A stretch of DNA of 64,000 bases from assembly GCA_017620135.1 (NCBI GenBank), contig JAFZQZ010000054.1:1-64000 (forward strand). Direction: 5' to 3'. This DNA is from Bacillota bacterium. Lineage in GTDB: Bacteria; Bacillota; Clostridia; Lachnospirales; Bianqueaceae. Positions within the stretch are counted from its first letter, which is position 1; the number at the start of each line of letters is the position of its first letter. The notes under the pieces are model-generated. The model was not told where the DNA came from and searched no databases. It saw only the letters and a list, made by a program, of their open reading frames with translations. Shown here piece after piece: positions 1-8,875 of this stretch. The position numbers and the translations under genes were made by a program.

Positions 1-483
1 CTGCTGAAGTCCGTGGGTCTGACCGGCAACCCCAGTCACCCCCAGTATTCCGTGATCGGCCTGATCCTGGCATACAGCGCCGGCGCTGGTCTGGGCTTCC
101 AGATCGCCAAGGGCTTCTTCGACGTGATCCCCAACGCCCTGGTGGAGTCGGCCAAGCTGGACGGCTGCACTAACTTCCGGATCTTCCGCCGGATCATCCT
201 TCCCCTGGCCAAGCCCATCATCATCTATCAGGCGCTGATGAGCTTCACCGGCCCGTGGATGGACTTCATCTTCGCCAAGGTCATCATCGGCGCGGATAAC
301 GCGCAGTACTGGACGGTTTCCGTAGGCCTTTACTCGATGCTGTTCGGTACGCATCCCGACACGAACCTCTTTACCCAGTTCGCCGCAGGCTGCGTGATCG
401 TGGCGATCCCCATCGTCACGCTGTTCATGTTCCTGCAGCAGTACTACGTCGAAGGCGTTACCGCCGGCGCGGTCAAGGGCTAA
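1..483 (+). CDS. Sugar ABC transporter permease, MalG type (5' end outside window)
   Basis: C-terminal 160 or so residues of an inner-membrane permease that would form half of the channel of a CUT1 sugar importer. The reading frame is open from base 1, so the true start lies upstream. The EAA loop that contacts the ATPase is visible (ESAKLDG, then RRIILPLAKP), followed by hydrophobic segments and the typical C-terminal ending VKG. MalG-like permeases usually have about 280 residues, so roughly 40 percent is missing. The partner permease and binding protein should lie before the window. A strong terminator follows at 518. The substrate cannot be told from this fragment. Confidence 0.9.
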   Translation: MLKSVGLTGNPSHPQYSVIGLILAYSAGAGLGFQIAKGFFDVIPNALVESAKLDGCTNFRIFRRIILPLAKPIIIYQALMSFTGPWMDFIFAKVIIGADNAQYWTVSVGLYSMLFGTHPDTNLFTQFAAGCVIVAIPIVTLFMFLQQYYVEGVTAGAVKG

Positions 484-517
484 GAGGCGGCATCGGGATT
501 TACAAAACAGTTTTTGG

Positions 518-552
518 AATGGCATGATCTTCGGGTCATGCCATTTCTTTTT
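518..552 (+). terminator. Intrinsic terminator after the ABC permease gene
   Basis: A 12 bp stem (518-529 with 534-545) closed by a TTCG tetraloop is followed by TCTTTTT. It separates the upstream transporter operon from the PBP gene. Confidence 0.9.
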
Positions 553-554
553 AC

Positions 555-583
555 TTGAACTTGCGTCGTCTATTTGATATAAT
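555..583 (+). promoter_or_regulatory. Sigma-A-type promoter for the PBP gene
   Basis: TTGAAC (555-560), 17 bp spacer, perfect TATAAT (578-583). It lies directly after the terminator and about 80 bp before the start codon at 665. Confidence 0.8.
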
Positions 584-664
584 GTTATGTATCTATGACC
601 ATCAGCGGTCGTCAGAGGAAGAGTCGGCCGCGGAAAAACAGATAGATATACAAGAGGATGAGCT

Positions 665-3598
665 ATGGATTTCAGCAGACAGAACAATATTAATAAACGC
701 CTTACGAGAGGCGGATATAATGATAAACTTTACCGGAAGGTGGTCCTGTGGATCGTGAGGATCGCCTGTATTGGCGTGCTCGCCGTCATGTGTGTGGGGA
801 TCGGCGTGGGCTTCGGCGCCTTCCTGGGTATGCTGGACGGCGCGCCGAAAGTGGACCTTAACTCGCTGGCCATCAACCGTCAGACATCCGCGATCTACTA
901 TCTGGATACGGGCGAAAAAGTTACGGATATCCAGACCGCCGAGCAGCGAACTTCCGTCCCGATCACGGAGATGCCGAAGTACCTGAAAGACGCGGTCGTA
1001 GCCATCGAGGACCGCCGGTTCTACAGCCACAGCGGCATCGACCTCGAAGGTATCATCCGTGCGGGCGTCGCGAACCTTCGTGCCGGCGGTACCGCAGAAG
1101 GCGGTTCCACGATCACCCAGCAGATGATCAAGAAACTGGTCCTGACCTCCGATCAGAACTGGAAACGTAAGTTCCAGGAATGGTATCTGGCCCTGCAGTT
1201 CGAAGACCAGATGAGCAAGGAATACGGCAAGGACGCGACCAAAGACCTGATCCTGGAAGCGTACCTCAATTACAACTTCCTCGGCAACGCCTGCTATGGC
1301 GTCGAAGCCGCGTCGCAGCGTTACTTCGGGAAGCACTGCAAAGACCTGACACTGTCGGAGTGCGCGCTTCTGGCCGGCCTTTTCAACGCGCCTTCCGCCT
1401 ATGATCCGATCGTCAACTATAAAGGGCACAGCCGGGAACGTCAGATCCAGGTACTGGACGCCATGCTGGAGATGGAGTTCATCACCCAGGCGGAATATGA
1501 TATAGCCAAAGCCGATCCGGTCTTTACCCGGATCCGTGAATACAACAATCAGTATGAAGCGTCCGATGACGACGTCTACAGCTACTTCGTGGACAGCACG
1601 ATCCAGCAGGTCATGGAAGACCTGCAGAACGATCTCGGCTATTCCGAGCTGGACGCGCATAACCTCCTGTACTACGGAGGCCTGAAGATCTATATCACCC
1701 AGAAACCGGACGTCCAGGCGGCGATCGACGAAGTCTATGCCGATGAGAGCAACTTCCAGGACAACACCTATTATGAACTGATGTACGATCTGACCCTGTT
1801 TGACGAGAAAGATCCGAACATCACGGACAACTATGGCACCTACGGACTTTTCTATACGCAGGAAGACGCACTGCTGGCGGCGGAGGAATTCAAGGCGCAG
1901 TACGTGACGGCGGACATGGAAAAGAATGTCCACTATATGGAATCGATCACGCTGACTCCGGAACCGCAGTACAGTTTGACCGTCATCGATCAGCATACCG
2001 GCTATATCGTAGGTATGGCAGGCGGACGCGGTAAGAAGACCACGAACCTGGCGCTGAACCGCGCGATGGATTCCACCAGGCAGCCCGGATCGACCTTCAA
2101 GATCCTGGCCTCCTATTCCGCGGCACTGGATGTCGGCGGATTCGGATGCGGAAGTTCCATGGACGACGCACCGCTGCAGTGGGGCGACTGGTCGCCGAAC
2201 AACTACTACGGATCCTTCCACGGAAAGGATACGGCCCGTATCGGTATCTACAACTCGGAAAACGTGGTCGCGGCCCGGTTCATGCGGGCAGTGGGCATCG
2301 AAACGAACTTCGAATACTGCGAACGCTACGGCATCACGACTCTCCGCAGAGAGGCCGATGAAGACGGACTGACCGACATGGTCCCGTCGCTCTGCCTTGG
2401 GTCCGGTTCCGTCAAGAACGTGGAACTGTGTGCGGCCTATGCGGCCATCGCGAACGGCGGCGTCTATATCCATCCGACCCTGTACTCAAAGATCGAGGAT
2501 GCGGAAGGCAATCTCTTCTATGAGAAGAAGCAGGAGACCCACCGGGTCATCCGTGAAACGACCGCGTGGATGCTGACCGACATGCTGAAGGACGTGGTCA
2601 AGTACTATGGTACTTCCCCGGTCTGTAACTTCGATGAAGAAATGGCGATCGCCGGCAAGTCCGGTACGACCGATGACTCGAACGACTACGCGTTCGTGGG
2701 TTACACCCCGTACTATACCTGCTGTATCCAGGCCGGTTTCGACTATGTAGCCTATCCGGAGATCTACTATGAATCACTGGGAACGACCAGTCTGAACCCG
2801 GACGGCTCTGTCAGTACCTACGACGACTACGGCGATGAATGGATCTACTGGAACGGCCACAAAGAACTCTGGGCCGCCGTCATGAGCAGGATCCATGAAG
2901 GCCTTCCGAAGATCGACGACTTCGGCGAGCCCCCGGAGGGCATCACTGAGGTCAGCCTGTGCCGTGATTCCGGTCTGCTGGCAGGTCCGTACTGCAGCCA
3001 GGATCCTCGCGGCAGCCGGATCACCTATGACTGGATCCACGTGGAAGATATTCCCACCCGCGTCTGCCCGAACCACATCCAGCTTTCCGTCTGTTCGGAG
3101 ACAGGCCGCATCGCGACCAAGTACTGTCCGACGACAGAAACCAAAGTCTTCCTGACAAGAACAGAGGATGAGATCAGCGACATCTCGGCCAGCGGTCTGA
3201 CAAGGATCAGCGATTTCAAGTATGCCGCCTATCCGTATAAATACGCAGACTGGATCGTCGGATCCGATGCCTATAAGAGCATGATGGGCGATACGAACTT
3301 CTCCACACCGCTCGTCGATGATATCGCGTCCTACGAACCGGAATGGTGCGGCGAGTGTCAGAAGCACCTGCACAAAGCGCCGGAGGAGTCTTCCGACATC
3401 GTACCGCTGGAATCCTCCGCAGTCCCGACCGCCACACTGAACGACGACCAACCCCCGTCAGCGATGGGCGGCACACTGGGCCGAAACCTGAATGATGAGG
3501 AGACCAGCTGGACGATCGACGCCCTACCGATGGAAGATAAAGTCCAAACGGCATATATTCCGTTAACAAAGAAATCGAGATACAAGAATCACAGATAA
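665..3598 (+). CDS. Class A penicillin-binding protein (bifunctional transglycosylase/transpeptidase)
   Basis: Polymerises and cross-links peptidoglycan outside the membrane. A short cytoplasmic N-terminus is followed by one membrane anchor (about residues 27-55). The GT51 transglycosylase domain shows the catalytic Glu115 in AIEDRRFY and the GGSTITQQ motif. The transpeptidase domain has all three motifs: S476-TFK, S531-EN and K665-SGT. The C-terminal part after about residue 760 carries paired cysteines (for example CRDSG...YCSQ and CSETG...KYCP), as in clostridial PBP1 proteins, then a Ser/Thr/Pro-rich tail. At 977 residues it is somewhat long for the family because of this tail. It has its own promoter and appears monocistronic. 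Confidence 0.95.
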   Translation: MDFSRQNNINKRLTRGGYNDKLYRKVVLWIVRIACIGVLAVMCVGIGVGFGAFLGMLDGAPKVDLNSLAINRQTSAIYYLDTGEKVTDIQTAEQRTSVPITEMPKYLKDAVVAIEDRRFYSHSGIDLEGIIRAGVANLRAGGTAEGGSTITQQMIKKLVLTSDQNWKRKFQEWYLALQFEDQMSKEYGKDATKDLILEAYLNYNFLGNACYGVEAASQRYFGKHCKDLTLSECALLAGLFNAPSAYDPIVNYKGHSRERQIQVLDAMLEMEFITQAEYDIAKADPVFTRIREYNNQYEASDDDVYSYFVDSTIQQVMEDLQNDLGYSELDAHNLLYYGGLKIYITQKPDVQAAIDEVYADESNFQDNTYYELMYDLTLFDEKDPNITDNYGTYGLFYTQEDALLAAEEFKAQYVTADMEKNVHYMESITLTPEPQYSLTVIDQHTGYIVGMAGGRGKKTTNLALNRAMDSTRQPGSTFKILASYSAALDVGGFGCGSSMDDAPLQWGDWSPNNYYGSFHGKDTARIGIYNSENVVAARFMRAVGIETNFEYCERYGITTLRREADEDGLTDMVPSLCLGSGSVKNVELCAAYAAIANGGVYIHPTLYSKIEDAEGNLFYEKKQETHRVIRETTAWMLTDMLKDVVKYYGTSPVCNFDEEMAIAGKSGTTDDSNDYAFVGYTPYYTCCIQAGFDYVAYPEIYYESLGTTSLNPDGSVSTYDDYGDEWIYWNGHKELWAAVMSRIHEGLPKIDDFGEPPEGITEVSLCRDSGLLAGPYCSQDPRGSRITYDWIHVEDIPTRVCPNHIQLSVCSETGRIATKYCPTTETKVFLTRTEDEISDISASGLTRISDFKYAAYPYKYADWIVGSDAYKSMMGDTNFSTPLVDDIASYEPEWCGECQKHLHKAPEESSDIVPLESSAVPTATLNDDQPPSAMGGTLGRNLNDEETSWTIDALPMEDKVQTAYIPLTKKSRYKNHR

Positions 3599-3627
3599 AT
3601 AGGTTAATTATTTCTCGCGAAAGCGTA

Positions 3628-3708
3628 AAGAACCCAGGGCAGTTTTTGTTCCGACTTATGAGGCGCAGCCTCATCTGCGGAGGAACAAAAACTTCGTCCT
3701 GGGTTCTT
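3628..3708. other. Long nested hairpin (81 nt) downstream of the PBP gene
   Basis: Three collinear stem blocks: AAGAACCCAGG (3628-3638) with CCTGGGTTCTT (3698-3708), TTTTTGTTCC (3643-3652) with GGAACAAAAA (3682-3691), and ATGAGGC (3658-3664) with GCCTCAT (3668-3674) around a GCA loop. There is no U-run after it, so a simple intrinsic terminator is not certain. It could be an RNA processing or transcript-end structure for the PBP mRNA, or a dispersed palindromic element. Confidence 0.75.
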
Positions 3709-3737
3709 CGCGTTCTTCGTCCACCAGAAAATGATGC

Positions 3738-3767
3738 TTGATTTTATCTGATAAAGGGCATTATAAT
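3738..3767 (+). promoter_or_regulatory. Promoter of the amylosucrase-type gene, with leader inverted repeat
   Basis: TTGATT (3738-3743), 18 bp spacer, TATAAT (3762-3767). An imperfect inverted repeat, GGGCATT (3756-3762) with AATGCCC (3794-3800), runs from the -10 box to just before the ribosome site (AAAGGAGGA). It could be an operator; this is inferred from position only. Confidence 0.75.
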
Positions 3768-3815
3768 GATTTTAAGAACTTCGTTTATTATGCAATGCCC
3801 TAAAGGAGGACCCTG

Positions 3816-5660
3816 ATGGACACACAATTTAAGAAAGAATTTCTGGATCGATACCTTCGGCACGAAGAAGAGCTCAGATGGCTGTATCTGGAGCTTTATC
3901 AGGCGGACGAAAAGGCGTATGATTATTTTGTCTCCATGCTTTACCGCATGTGGGAAGGAAGAGGCGAAGCGCTGAAAAAGATCGACCGGAAAAGAGAGAA
4001 GGATCCCGACTGGTACAAAGGCCATGATCTGGTCGGTATGCTGATGTACGTGAACGCTTTTGCCGGCAATCTGAGAGGCGTCCGCGAGAAGCTGGACTAC
4101 CTGACGGAAGCGAACGTGAATTACCTGCATCTGATGCCGCTTCTGGAAAGCCCGGAGGGCAGATCGGACGGCGGTTATGCGGTTTCGGATTTCCGCAAGG
4201 TCCAGCCGGAACTCGGCACGATGGAAGATCTGGCGGCACTGGCCGCGGACTGTCACGACCGCGGGATTGCCATGTGCCTGGACTTCGTCATGAATCATAC
4301 CAGCGAGGATCACGAATGGGCCAAAAGAGCCCGCGCCGGCGAGAAAGAGTATCAGGACCGCTATTTCTTCTATGACAACTGGGATATCCCGAATCAGTAT
4401 GAGAAAACGGTCCCGCAGGTCTTCCCCACGACCGCGCCGGGCAACTTCAGCTGGTGCGAGCAGGCGGGCAAGGTGGTCATGACGACCTTCTACCCCTATC
4501 AGTGGGATCTGAACTACGCGAACCCGGTCGTCTTCAACGACATGACCGAAAACATGCTCTTCCTCTGCAACCAGGGGATCGATATCATCCGTCTGGACGC
4601 GGTGCCTTATATCTGGAAAGAGCTCGGTACGAACTGCCGGAACCTTCCCAAGGTGCACACGCTCGTCCGGTTGATGCGAATGGCCTGCGAGATCGTCTGC
4701 CCGTCCGCGCTGCTGCTCGGCGAGGTCGTGATGGAGCCCAGCAAGGTCGTTCCATACTTCGGTACGGTCGATAAACCGGAATGCCACCTGCTTTATAACG
4801 TGACCACCATGGCCAGTACCTGGAACACGGTCGCGACAAAGAATGTCCAGCTTCTGAAACATCAGCTCGGGCAGGTCTTTGTACTGCCGAAGGAGTATAC
4901 GTTCCTGAACTATCTCAGGTGCCATGACGATATCGGCTGGGGACTGGACTATGACTATCTCGAGAATTTCGGGATGTATCAGATACCGCACAAGAAATAC
5001 CTGAATGATTATCTGACGGGCAAATGGCCCGGATCGCCCTCGAGAGGCGAGCTCTACAACGACGACCCCAGACTGGGCGACGCAAGGCTCTGCGGTACGA
5101 CGGCTTCGCTGGTCGGTGTAGAGGCGGCCCGCTACGAGATGGACGATGTGAAGCTCGACTGGGCGCTGCGCGAAGATATCATGCTCCACGCGTATATGTT
5201 CACGCTCTCGGGCGTACCGGTACTGTACTCCGGCGACGAGATCGCGCAGGAGAACGATTATTCCTATCACAAGAACCCGCTGAAGGCCGCGGATTCGCGG
5301 TATCTGCACCGTGGGGACATGAACTGGAAGGCGGCGGAGCTTCGGCACGACGTTTCCAAGCCGGAAGGCCGGGTGTTTCAGGCGCTTCGGGAGATCGAAA
5401 AGATCAGAGCCGAGCACAGAGTCTTCTCCGGGCTCGCGGACACCTGGATCGTGGAAACACGCGACGACGCGGTGCTTGGCATCGGCCGGTACTATCAGGG
5501 TGAAAAGCTGATCGGCGTGTTCAATTTCGCCTCGGAGCCAAAGAGGTTCGGCGTGGATGAGCTGGGTGAGTTCAAGGACGTTCTGACCGGTGAGGACGTC
5601 AACAAGTACGATATGATCCTGCCGCCCGGCGGCTTCTACTGGCTGATCTGCGAATTCTGA
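3816..5660 (+). CDS. Amylosucrase-type GH13 (subfamily 4) glucosyltransferase/sucrose hydrolase
   Basis: Members of this family act on sucrose, transferring glucose to glucan chains or to water and releasing fructose. The 614-residue protein is close to known amylosucrases (about 630) in length and layout: helical N-terminal part, (beta/alpha)8 barrel, C-terminal beta domain. Key residues are present: nucleophile Asp261 in IRLDAV, acid/base Glu303 in GEVV, and His370-Asp371 in CHDDIGW. MPLLESPEGRSDGGYAV also matches amylosucrases. No signal peptide, so cytoplasmic. The start follows AAAGGAGGA by 6 bases. Together with the following HAD and sucrose-type PTS genes this suggests intracellular sucrose use; polymerase or hydrolase activity cannot be decided from sequence. 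Confidence 0.88.
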   Translation: MDTQFKKEFLDRYLRHEEELRWLYLELYQADEKAYDYFVSMLYRMWEGRGEALKKIDRKREKDPDWYKGHDLVGMLMYVNAFAGNLRGVREKLDYLTEANVNYLHLMPLLESPEGRSDGGYAVSDFRKVQPELGTMEDLAALAADCHDRGIAMCLDFVMNHTSEDHEWAKRARAGEKEYQDRYFFYDNWDIPNQYEKTVPQVFPTTAPGNFSWCEQAGKVVMTTFYPYQWDLNYANPVVFNDMTENMLFLCNQGIDIIRLDAVPYIWKELGTNCRNLPKVHTLVRLMRMACEIVCPSALLLGEVVMEPSKVVPYFGTVDKPECHLLYNVTTMASTWNTVATKNVQLLKHQLGQVFVLPKEYTFLNYLRCHDDIGWGLDYDYLENFGMYQIPHKKYLNDYLTGKWPGSPSRGELYNDDPRLGDARLCGTTASLVGVEAARYEMDDVKLDWALREDIMLHAYMFTLSGVPVLYSGDEIAQENDYSYHKNPLKAADSRYLHRGDMNWKAAELRHDVSKPEGRVFQALREIEKIRAEHRVFSGLADTWIVETRDDAVLGIGRYYQGEKLIGVFNFASEPKRFGVDELGEFKDVLTGEDVNKYDMILPPGGFYWLICEF

Positions 5661-5671
5661 AGGAGGCTGAA

Positions 5672-6517
5672 ATGAATAGAAAATTACTTTTTCTGGACAT
5701 CGACGGGACCCTGACCCCGGCCGGCAGCAACATTCCCCCCGCAAGCGCCATGCGCGTGATCCGGGAGGCACAGACAGCCGGACATGTGGTCGTCCTCTGT
5801 ACCGGCCGCAACCTGGATATGCTGGCGCCGGTCCTGGCGCTTGGCTTTGACGGGGCGGTCGCGAGTGCCGGCGGACTCGTGGTCCTGCACGATGAGATCC
5901 TGTATGACTGCCCGATGACCGATGATCAGCGGGACGTGGCCATGAAGCTTCTGAAGGAACAGGGCGTGTTCCGTACGATCGAGGCGAAAGACGCGACCTA
6001 CGGCGACGAGGATCTGGGTGATTTCCTGGCGAACGCGGGAGAGGGCAATTCGGAGCTGATCCGCTGGAGAAAAGCGCTCGCGGAGGACCTGAACATCCAG
6101 CCCATGAGCCGGTATGACGGCCGGCCGATCTATAAAGTGGTCTTCATGTGCACCCGGGCGGAACAGCTGCAGCCGGCCAGGGACGCGCTGGAGAAGGATT
6201 TCAACTTCGTCGTCCAGGATGTCGCGGCGCATAACTGCCTGAACGGAGAGCTGATCAACCGTCAGTTTGATAAGGGGACCGGTGTCAGATGCATGGCGGA
6301 GAAGCTCGGGATCGCGATCGAAGATACGATCGGATTCGGCGACAGCATGAACGATAAGGAAATGATCGAGACCGTCGGTTACAGCGTGGTCATGGACAAC
6401 GGATCGCCCACATTGAAGGCGATGGCGGACATGGTCGCGCCGGCGGTGGAAGAGGATGGACTGGAGAAGGCTTTCCTCGCGCTGGGATTGGTCGAAAACG
6501 ACAAAATCCCATCCTGA
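5672..6517 (+). CDS. Cof-type HAD-superfamily phosphatase
   Basis: Cytoplasmic HAD hydrolase of 281 residues. The N-terminus carries the nucleophile motif LDIDGT (Asp9, Asp11), and the C-terminal GFGDSMND supplies the Mg2+-binding aspartates of motif IV. The cap between them is of the C2 (Cof) type. It starts 11 bp after the amylosucrase stop with its own AAGGAGG, so it is cotranscribed. Cof-type enzymes dephosphorylate sugar phosphates and related compounds. Given the neighbouring sucrose-type PTS, sucrose-6-phosphate or glucose/fructose phosphates are plausible substrates, but that is inference. Confidence 0.85.
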   Translation: MNRKLLFLDIDGTLTPAGSNIPPASAMRVIREAQTAGHVVVLCTGRNLDMLAPVLALGFDGAVASAGGLVVLHDEILYDCPMTDDQRDVAMKLLKEQGVFRTIEAKDATYGDEDLGDFLANAGEGNSELIRWRKALAEDLNIQPMSRYDGRPIYKVVFMCTRAEQLQPARDALEKDFNFVVQDVAAHNCLNGELINRQFDKGTGVRCMAEKLGIAIEDTIGFGDSMNDKEMIETVGYSVVMDNGSPTLKAMADMVAPAVEEDGLEKAFLALGLVENDKIPS

Positions 6518-6530
6518 TTTTTGGCTCTTT

Positions 6531-6575
6531 TGACAGTGAAAATTCGTTTACACTGTCATGAAAGTAAGGTATGAT
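6531..6575 (+). promoter_or_regulatory. Promoter and palindromic operator of the PTS permease gene
   Basis: TTTACA (6547-6552), 17 bp, TATGAT (6570-6575). The -35 box is overlapped by an inverted repeat, TGACAGTG (6531-6538) and CACTGTCA (6551-6558), with exact 8 bp arms and a 12 bp spacer. Its position suits a dimeric repressor site. No regulator gene is adjacent. Confidence 0.7.
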
Positions 6576-6635
6576 AGTTTTACGACTCTGTGATCGCATC
6601 TACGATCGCAAAAATACTCACAAGGAGAGTTTATT

Positions 6636-8492
6636 ATGGCACTCGATTATCGCAAGTGTGCTGAGGAGATCTATTCCCATCTTGGTGGAAAAGAGAACAT
6701 CATCAGCGCCGCCCACTGCGCCACTCGTCTGCGCCTGGTCATTGCTGACAACAGCAAGCTGGATATCAAGGCACTCGAAGAAGTAGATGGCGTTAAAGGC
6801 CTGTTCGATTCCAACGGTCAGCTTCAGCTGATCATCGGTACCGGTACCGTCAACAAGGTCTATGATGAATTCCTTGCTGTTACCGGTCTGTCTGCCGCTT
6901 CCAAGGCAGACGTCAAAGCAGCTGCCGCATCCCGTATGCCGCTCTGGAAAAAGATCCTGAAGACCCCCGGCGACGTATTCGTACCGATCCTGCCCGCGAT
7001 CGTTGCGTCCGGTCTTATGATGGGTCTCGTCGAGGCCATTCCCAAGTTCGCTCCTGCGTTCGGCCAGAGTGACTGGTACAGCTTCCTCGACCTCGTCGCG
7101 AACACCGCGTTCGCGCTGCTGCCTGTTCTGGTAGCCGTTTCCGCTGCCCGTGTCTTCGGCGGCAATATCTTCCTCGGCGCTGTCATCGGTCTGATGATGG
7201 TCCATCCCGCGCTGATCAATGCCTGGACAGTAGGTAACTACGCCGCAGGCGAAATACCCACGTGGCACCTGTTCTTCTTCAACGTCCAGCAGGTGGGTTA
7301 TCAGGGCCACGTCATACCGGTCATACTGGCGGTACTCCTGATGTCGACCATTGAAAAATGGCTGCATAAGGTGGTGCCGGAGATGATCGACCTGTTCGTC
7401 ACACCTCTGTGCACCGTTCTTATCACCGCGTTCGTTACCTTCACTATCATCGGCCCCATCTTCTCCGTGCTGGAGAACTGGGTGCTGGCCGGAGCGAAAT
7501 GGCTGGCCGGTTCCCTGCTGGGATCTCTGGTCATGGGCGCGATCTACCCCTGGACGGTCGTCATGGGTCTGCACCACATGTACAACGTCATCGAAGCCGG
7601 CATGATCGCGCAGACAGGACTCAACACCTGGATGCCCATCGCTTCCGCCGCGAACTTCGCTCAGTTCGGCGCCTGCTTGGCTGTCGCGCTGAAAGTCCAC
7701 AACCAGAAGACCAAATCCGTGGCGCTTCCTTCTTCCCTGTCCGCTTCTCTGGGTATCACGGAGCCCGCGATCTTCGGTATCAACTTCCGCTTCATGAAAC
7801 CGTTCCTCTGCGGTATGGCCGGCGGTGCTGTCGGTGCTCTGTTCGGCGCGCTGTTCAAACTGGGCGCTCCGGTTTACGGTGTTACCGGTATCCCGGCGAT
7901 CCCCGCTGTCAACAATGTTCCGCTGTATCTGGTCGAGCTTCTGATCGCGGCTGGTATCGCGTTCGGCCTGACCTGGTTCATCTGGAAAGAGGATGAAGAA
8001 AGCAAGAAGAAAGCGGAAGCTCCCGCTCCCGAGGCCGCCACTGAAGAACTGAAACCCGGCGCATCCGTCATCCGTTACGCGGGTGGTGAAGTCCTGCAGC
8101 CCGTTCCCGGTAAAGTCATCGCCATGGAAGATATTCCGGACGACACCTTTGCCGCCGGTATCCTGGGCCAGGGCATCGGCGTCGAACCCAGCGAGGATAT
8201 CGTCGTCGCACCCTTCGACGGCACCGTGACCATGGTCTTCGACACCAAACACGCGGTCACGCTGGAAGGAAACGGTATGGAAATGCTGATCCATGTCGGT
8301 ATCGACACCGTCGGCATGAACGGAGAAGGCTTCGAGACCTTCGTCAAAGACGGCGACGAAGTCAAGGCCGGCCAGAAACTGCTGTCCTTCAGTTCTGACA
8401 AGATCAAAGCTGCTGGACACAGCAATACGGTCGCGGTCATCCTGACCAACGCCGACGACCTGGAAGGTCTGGAATTCGGACTGAAAGAGTAA
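6636..8492 (+). CDS. scrA: Sucrose-type PTS permease, fused EIIB-EIIC-EIIA
   Basis: Membrane sugar permease that phosphorylates its substrate during uptake. Domain order: EIIB (about residues 1-85) with phospho-Cys28 in SAAHCATRLRL; EIIC with about ten membrane segments (about 100-460) including the GITEPAIFGIN signature; EIIA (about 480-618) with the active His in MLIHVGID. The EIIB and EIIC parts closely resemble the sucrose (ScrA) branch of the glucose superfamily; trehalose (TreB) is the main alternative. The fused EIIA means no separate EIIA-Glc is needed. HPr and enzyme I follow. The start at 6636 follows AAGGAG. No GH32 sucrose-6-phosphate hydrolase is nearby. Confidence 0.88.
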   Translation: MALDYRKCAEEIYSHLGGKENIISAAHCATRLRLVIADNSKLDIKALEEVDGVKGLFDSNGQLQLIIGTGTVNKVYDEFLAVTGLSAASKADVKAAAASRMPLWKKILKTPGDVFVPILPAIVASGLMMGLVEAIPKFAPAFGQSDWYSFLDLVANTAFALLPVLVAVSAARVFGGNIFLGAVIGLMMVHPALINAWTVGNYAAGEIPTWHLFFFNVQQVGYQGHVIPVILAVLLMSTIEKWLHKVVPEMIDLFVTPLCTVLITAFVTFTIIGPIFSVLENWVLAGAKWLAGSLLGSLVMGAIYPWTVVMGLHHMYNVIEAGMIAQTGLNTWMPIASAANFAQFGACLAVALKVHNQKTKSVALPSSLSASLGITEPAIFGINFRFMKPFLCGMAGGAVGALFGALFKLGAPVYGVTGIPAIPAVNNVPLYLVELLIAAGIAFGLTWFIWKEDEESKKKAEAPAPEAATEELKPGASVIRYAGGEVLQPVPGKVIAMEDIPDDTFAAGILGQGIGVEPSEDIVVAPFDGTVTMVFDTKHAVTLEGNGMEMLIHVGIDTVGMNGEGFETFVKDGDEVKAGQKLLSFSSDKIKAAGHSNTVAVILTNADDLEGLEFGLKE

Positions 8493-8537
8493 TCCTGCCG
8501 CTATTTCAATCTCATTTATCATAAGGAGGAATTTTCA

Positions 8538-8798
8538 ATGAAATCATTCGAGTATGTCATTACGGATCCGGTTGGTATCCATGCTCGTCCCGCAGGCATT
8601 ATGGTCAAAGAGATCAAGAACCTGATCGGCACGACCGTTACGATCGCAAAAGGCGAGAAATCCGCGAACGCGCTGAGACTGATGGCTGTTATGCAGCTTG
8701 GCATCAAACAGGGCGATACCGTTAAAGTTACGGTAGAAGGCGGAGACGAAGCCGCTGCGGCTGCTACGCTGGAGAAATTCTTCAAGGAGCACTTCTGA
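8538..8798 (+). CDS. ptsH: Phosphocarrier protein HPr
   Basis: Small cytoplasmic protein (86 residues) that passes phosphate from enzyme I to EIIA domains. The active site His15 lies in GIHARPAG. In Bacillota HPr the regulatory Ser46 (LKSIMGVMSLGI in Bacillus subtilis) is phosphorylated by HPr kinase; here the aligned segment is ALRLMAVMQLGI, with Arg47 at the place of that serine. The start follows AAGGAGG, 45 bp after the permease gene. The hairpin behind it probably makes HPr more abundant than enzyme I. Confidence 0.95.
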   Translation: MKSFEYVITDPVGIHARPAGIMVKEIKNLIGTTVTIAKGEKSANALRLMAVMQLGIKQGDTVKVTVEGGDEAAAAATLEKFFKEHF

Positions 8799-8809
8799 TC
8801 GAAATCCGG

Positions 8810-8842
8810 AAACGGCTGCCCGATACGGCAGCCGTTTCTTTC
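8810..8842 (+). terminator. Hairpin (partial terminator) between ptsH and ptsI
   Basis: An 11 bp perfect stem (8810-8820 with 8827-8837), 6-base loop, followed by the weak tail TCTTTCC. Likely an attenuating rather than complete terminator, since ptsI has no clear promoter of its own. Confidence 0.7.
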
Positions 8843-8875
8843 CAACGATAGATACTTTTTGAGAGGAATAAGAAT

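Noticed and set aside
602-2473. Very long open frame antisense to the PBP gene (similar ones at 3744-5771, 6618-8522, 8519-10591, 15763-18081 and 29491-31695)
   Set aside because: These mirror the coding strand of clear genes, have no ribosome site or sensible composition, and are a by-product of the codon usage of the real gene.
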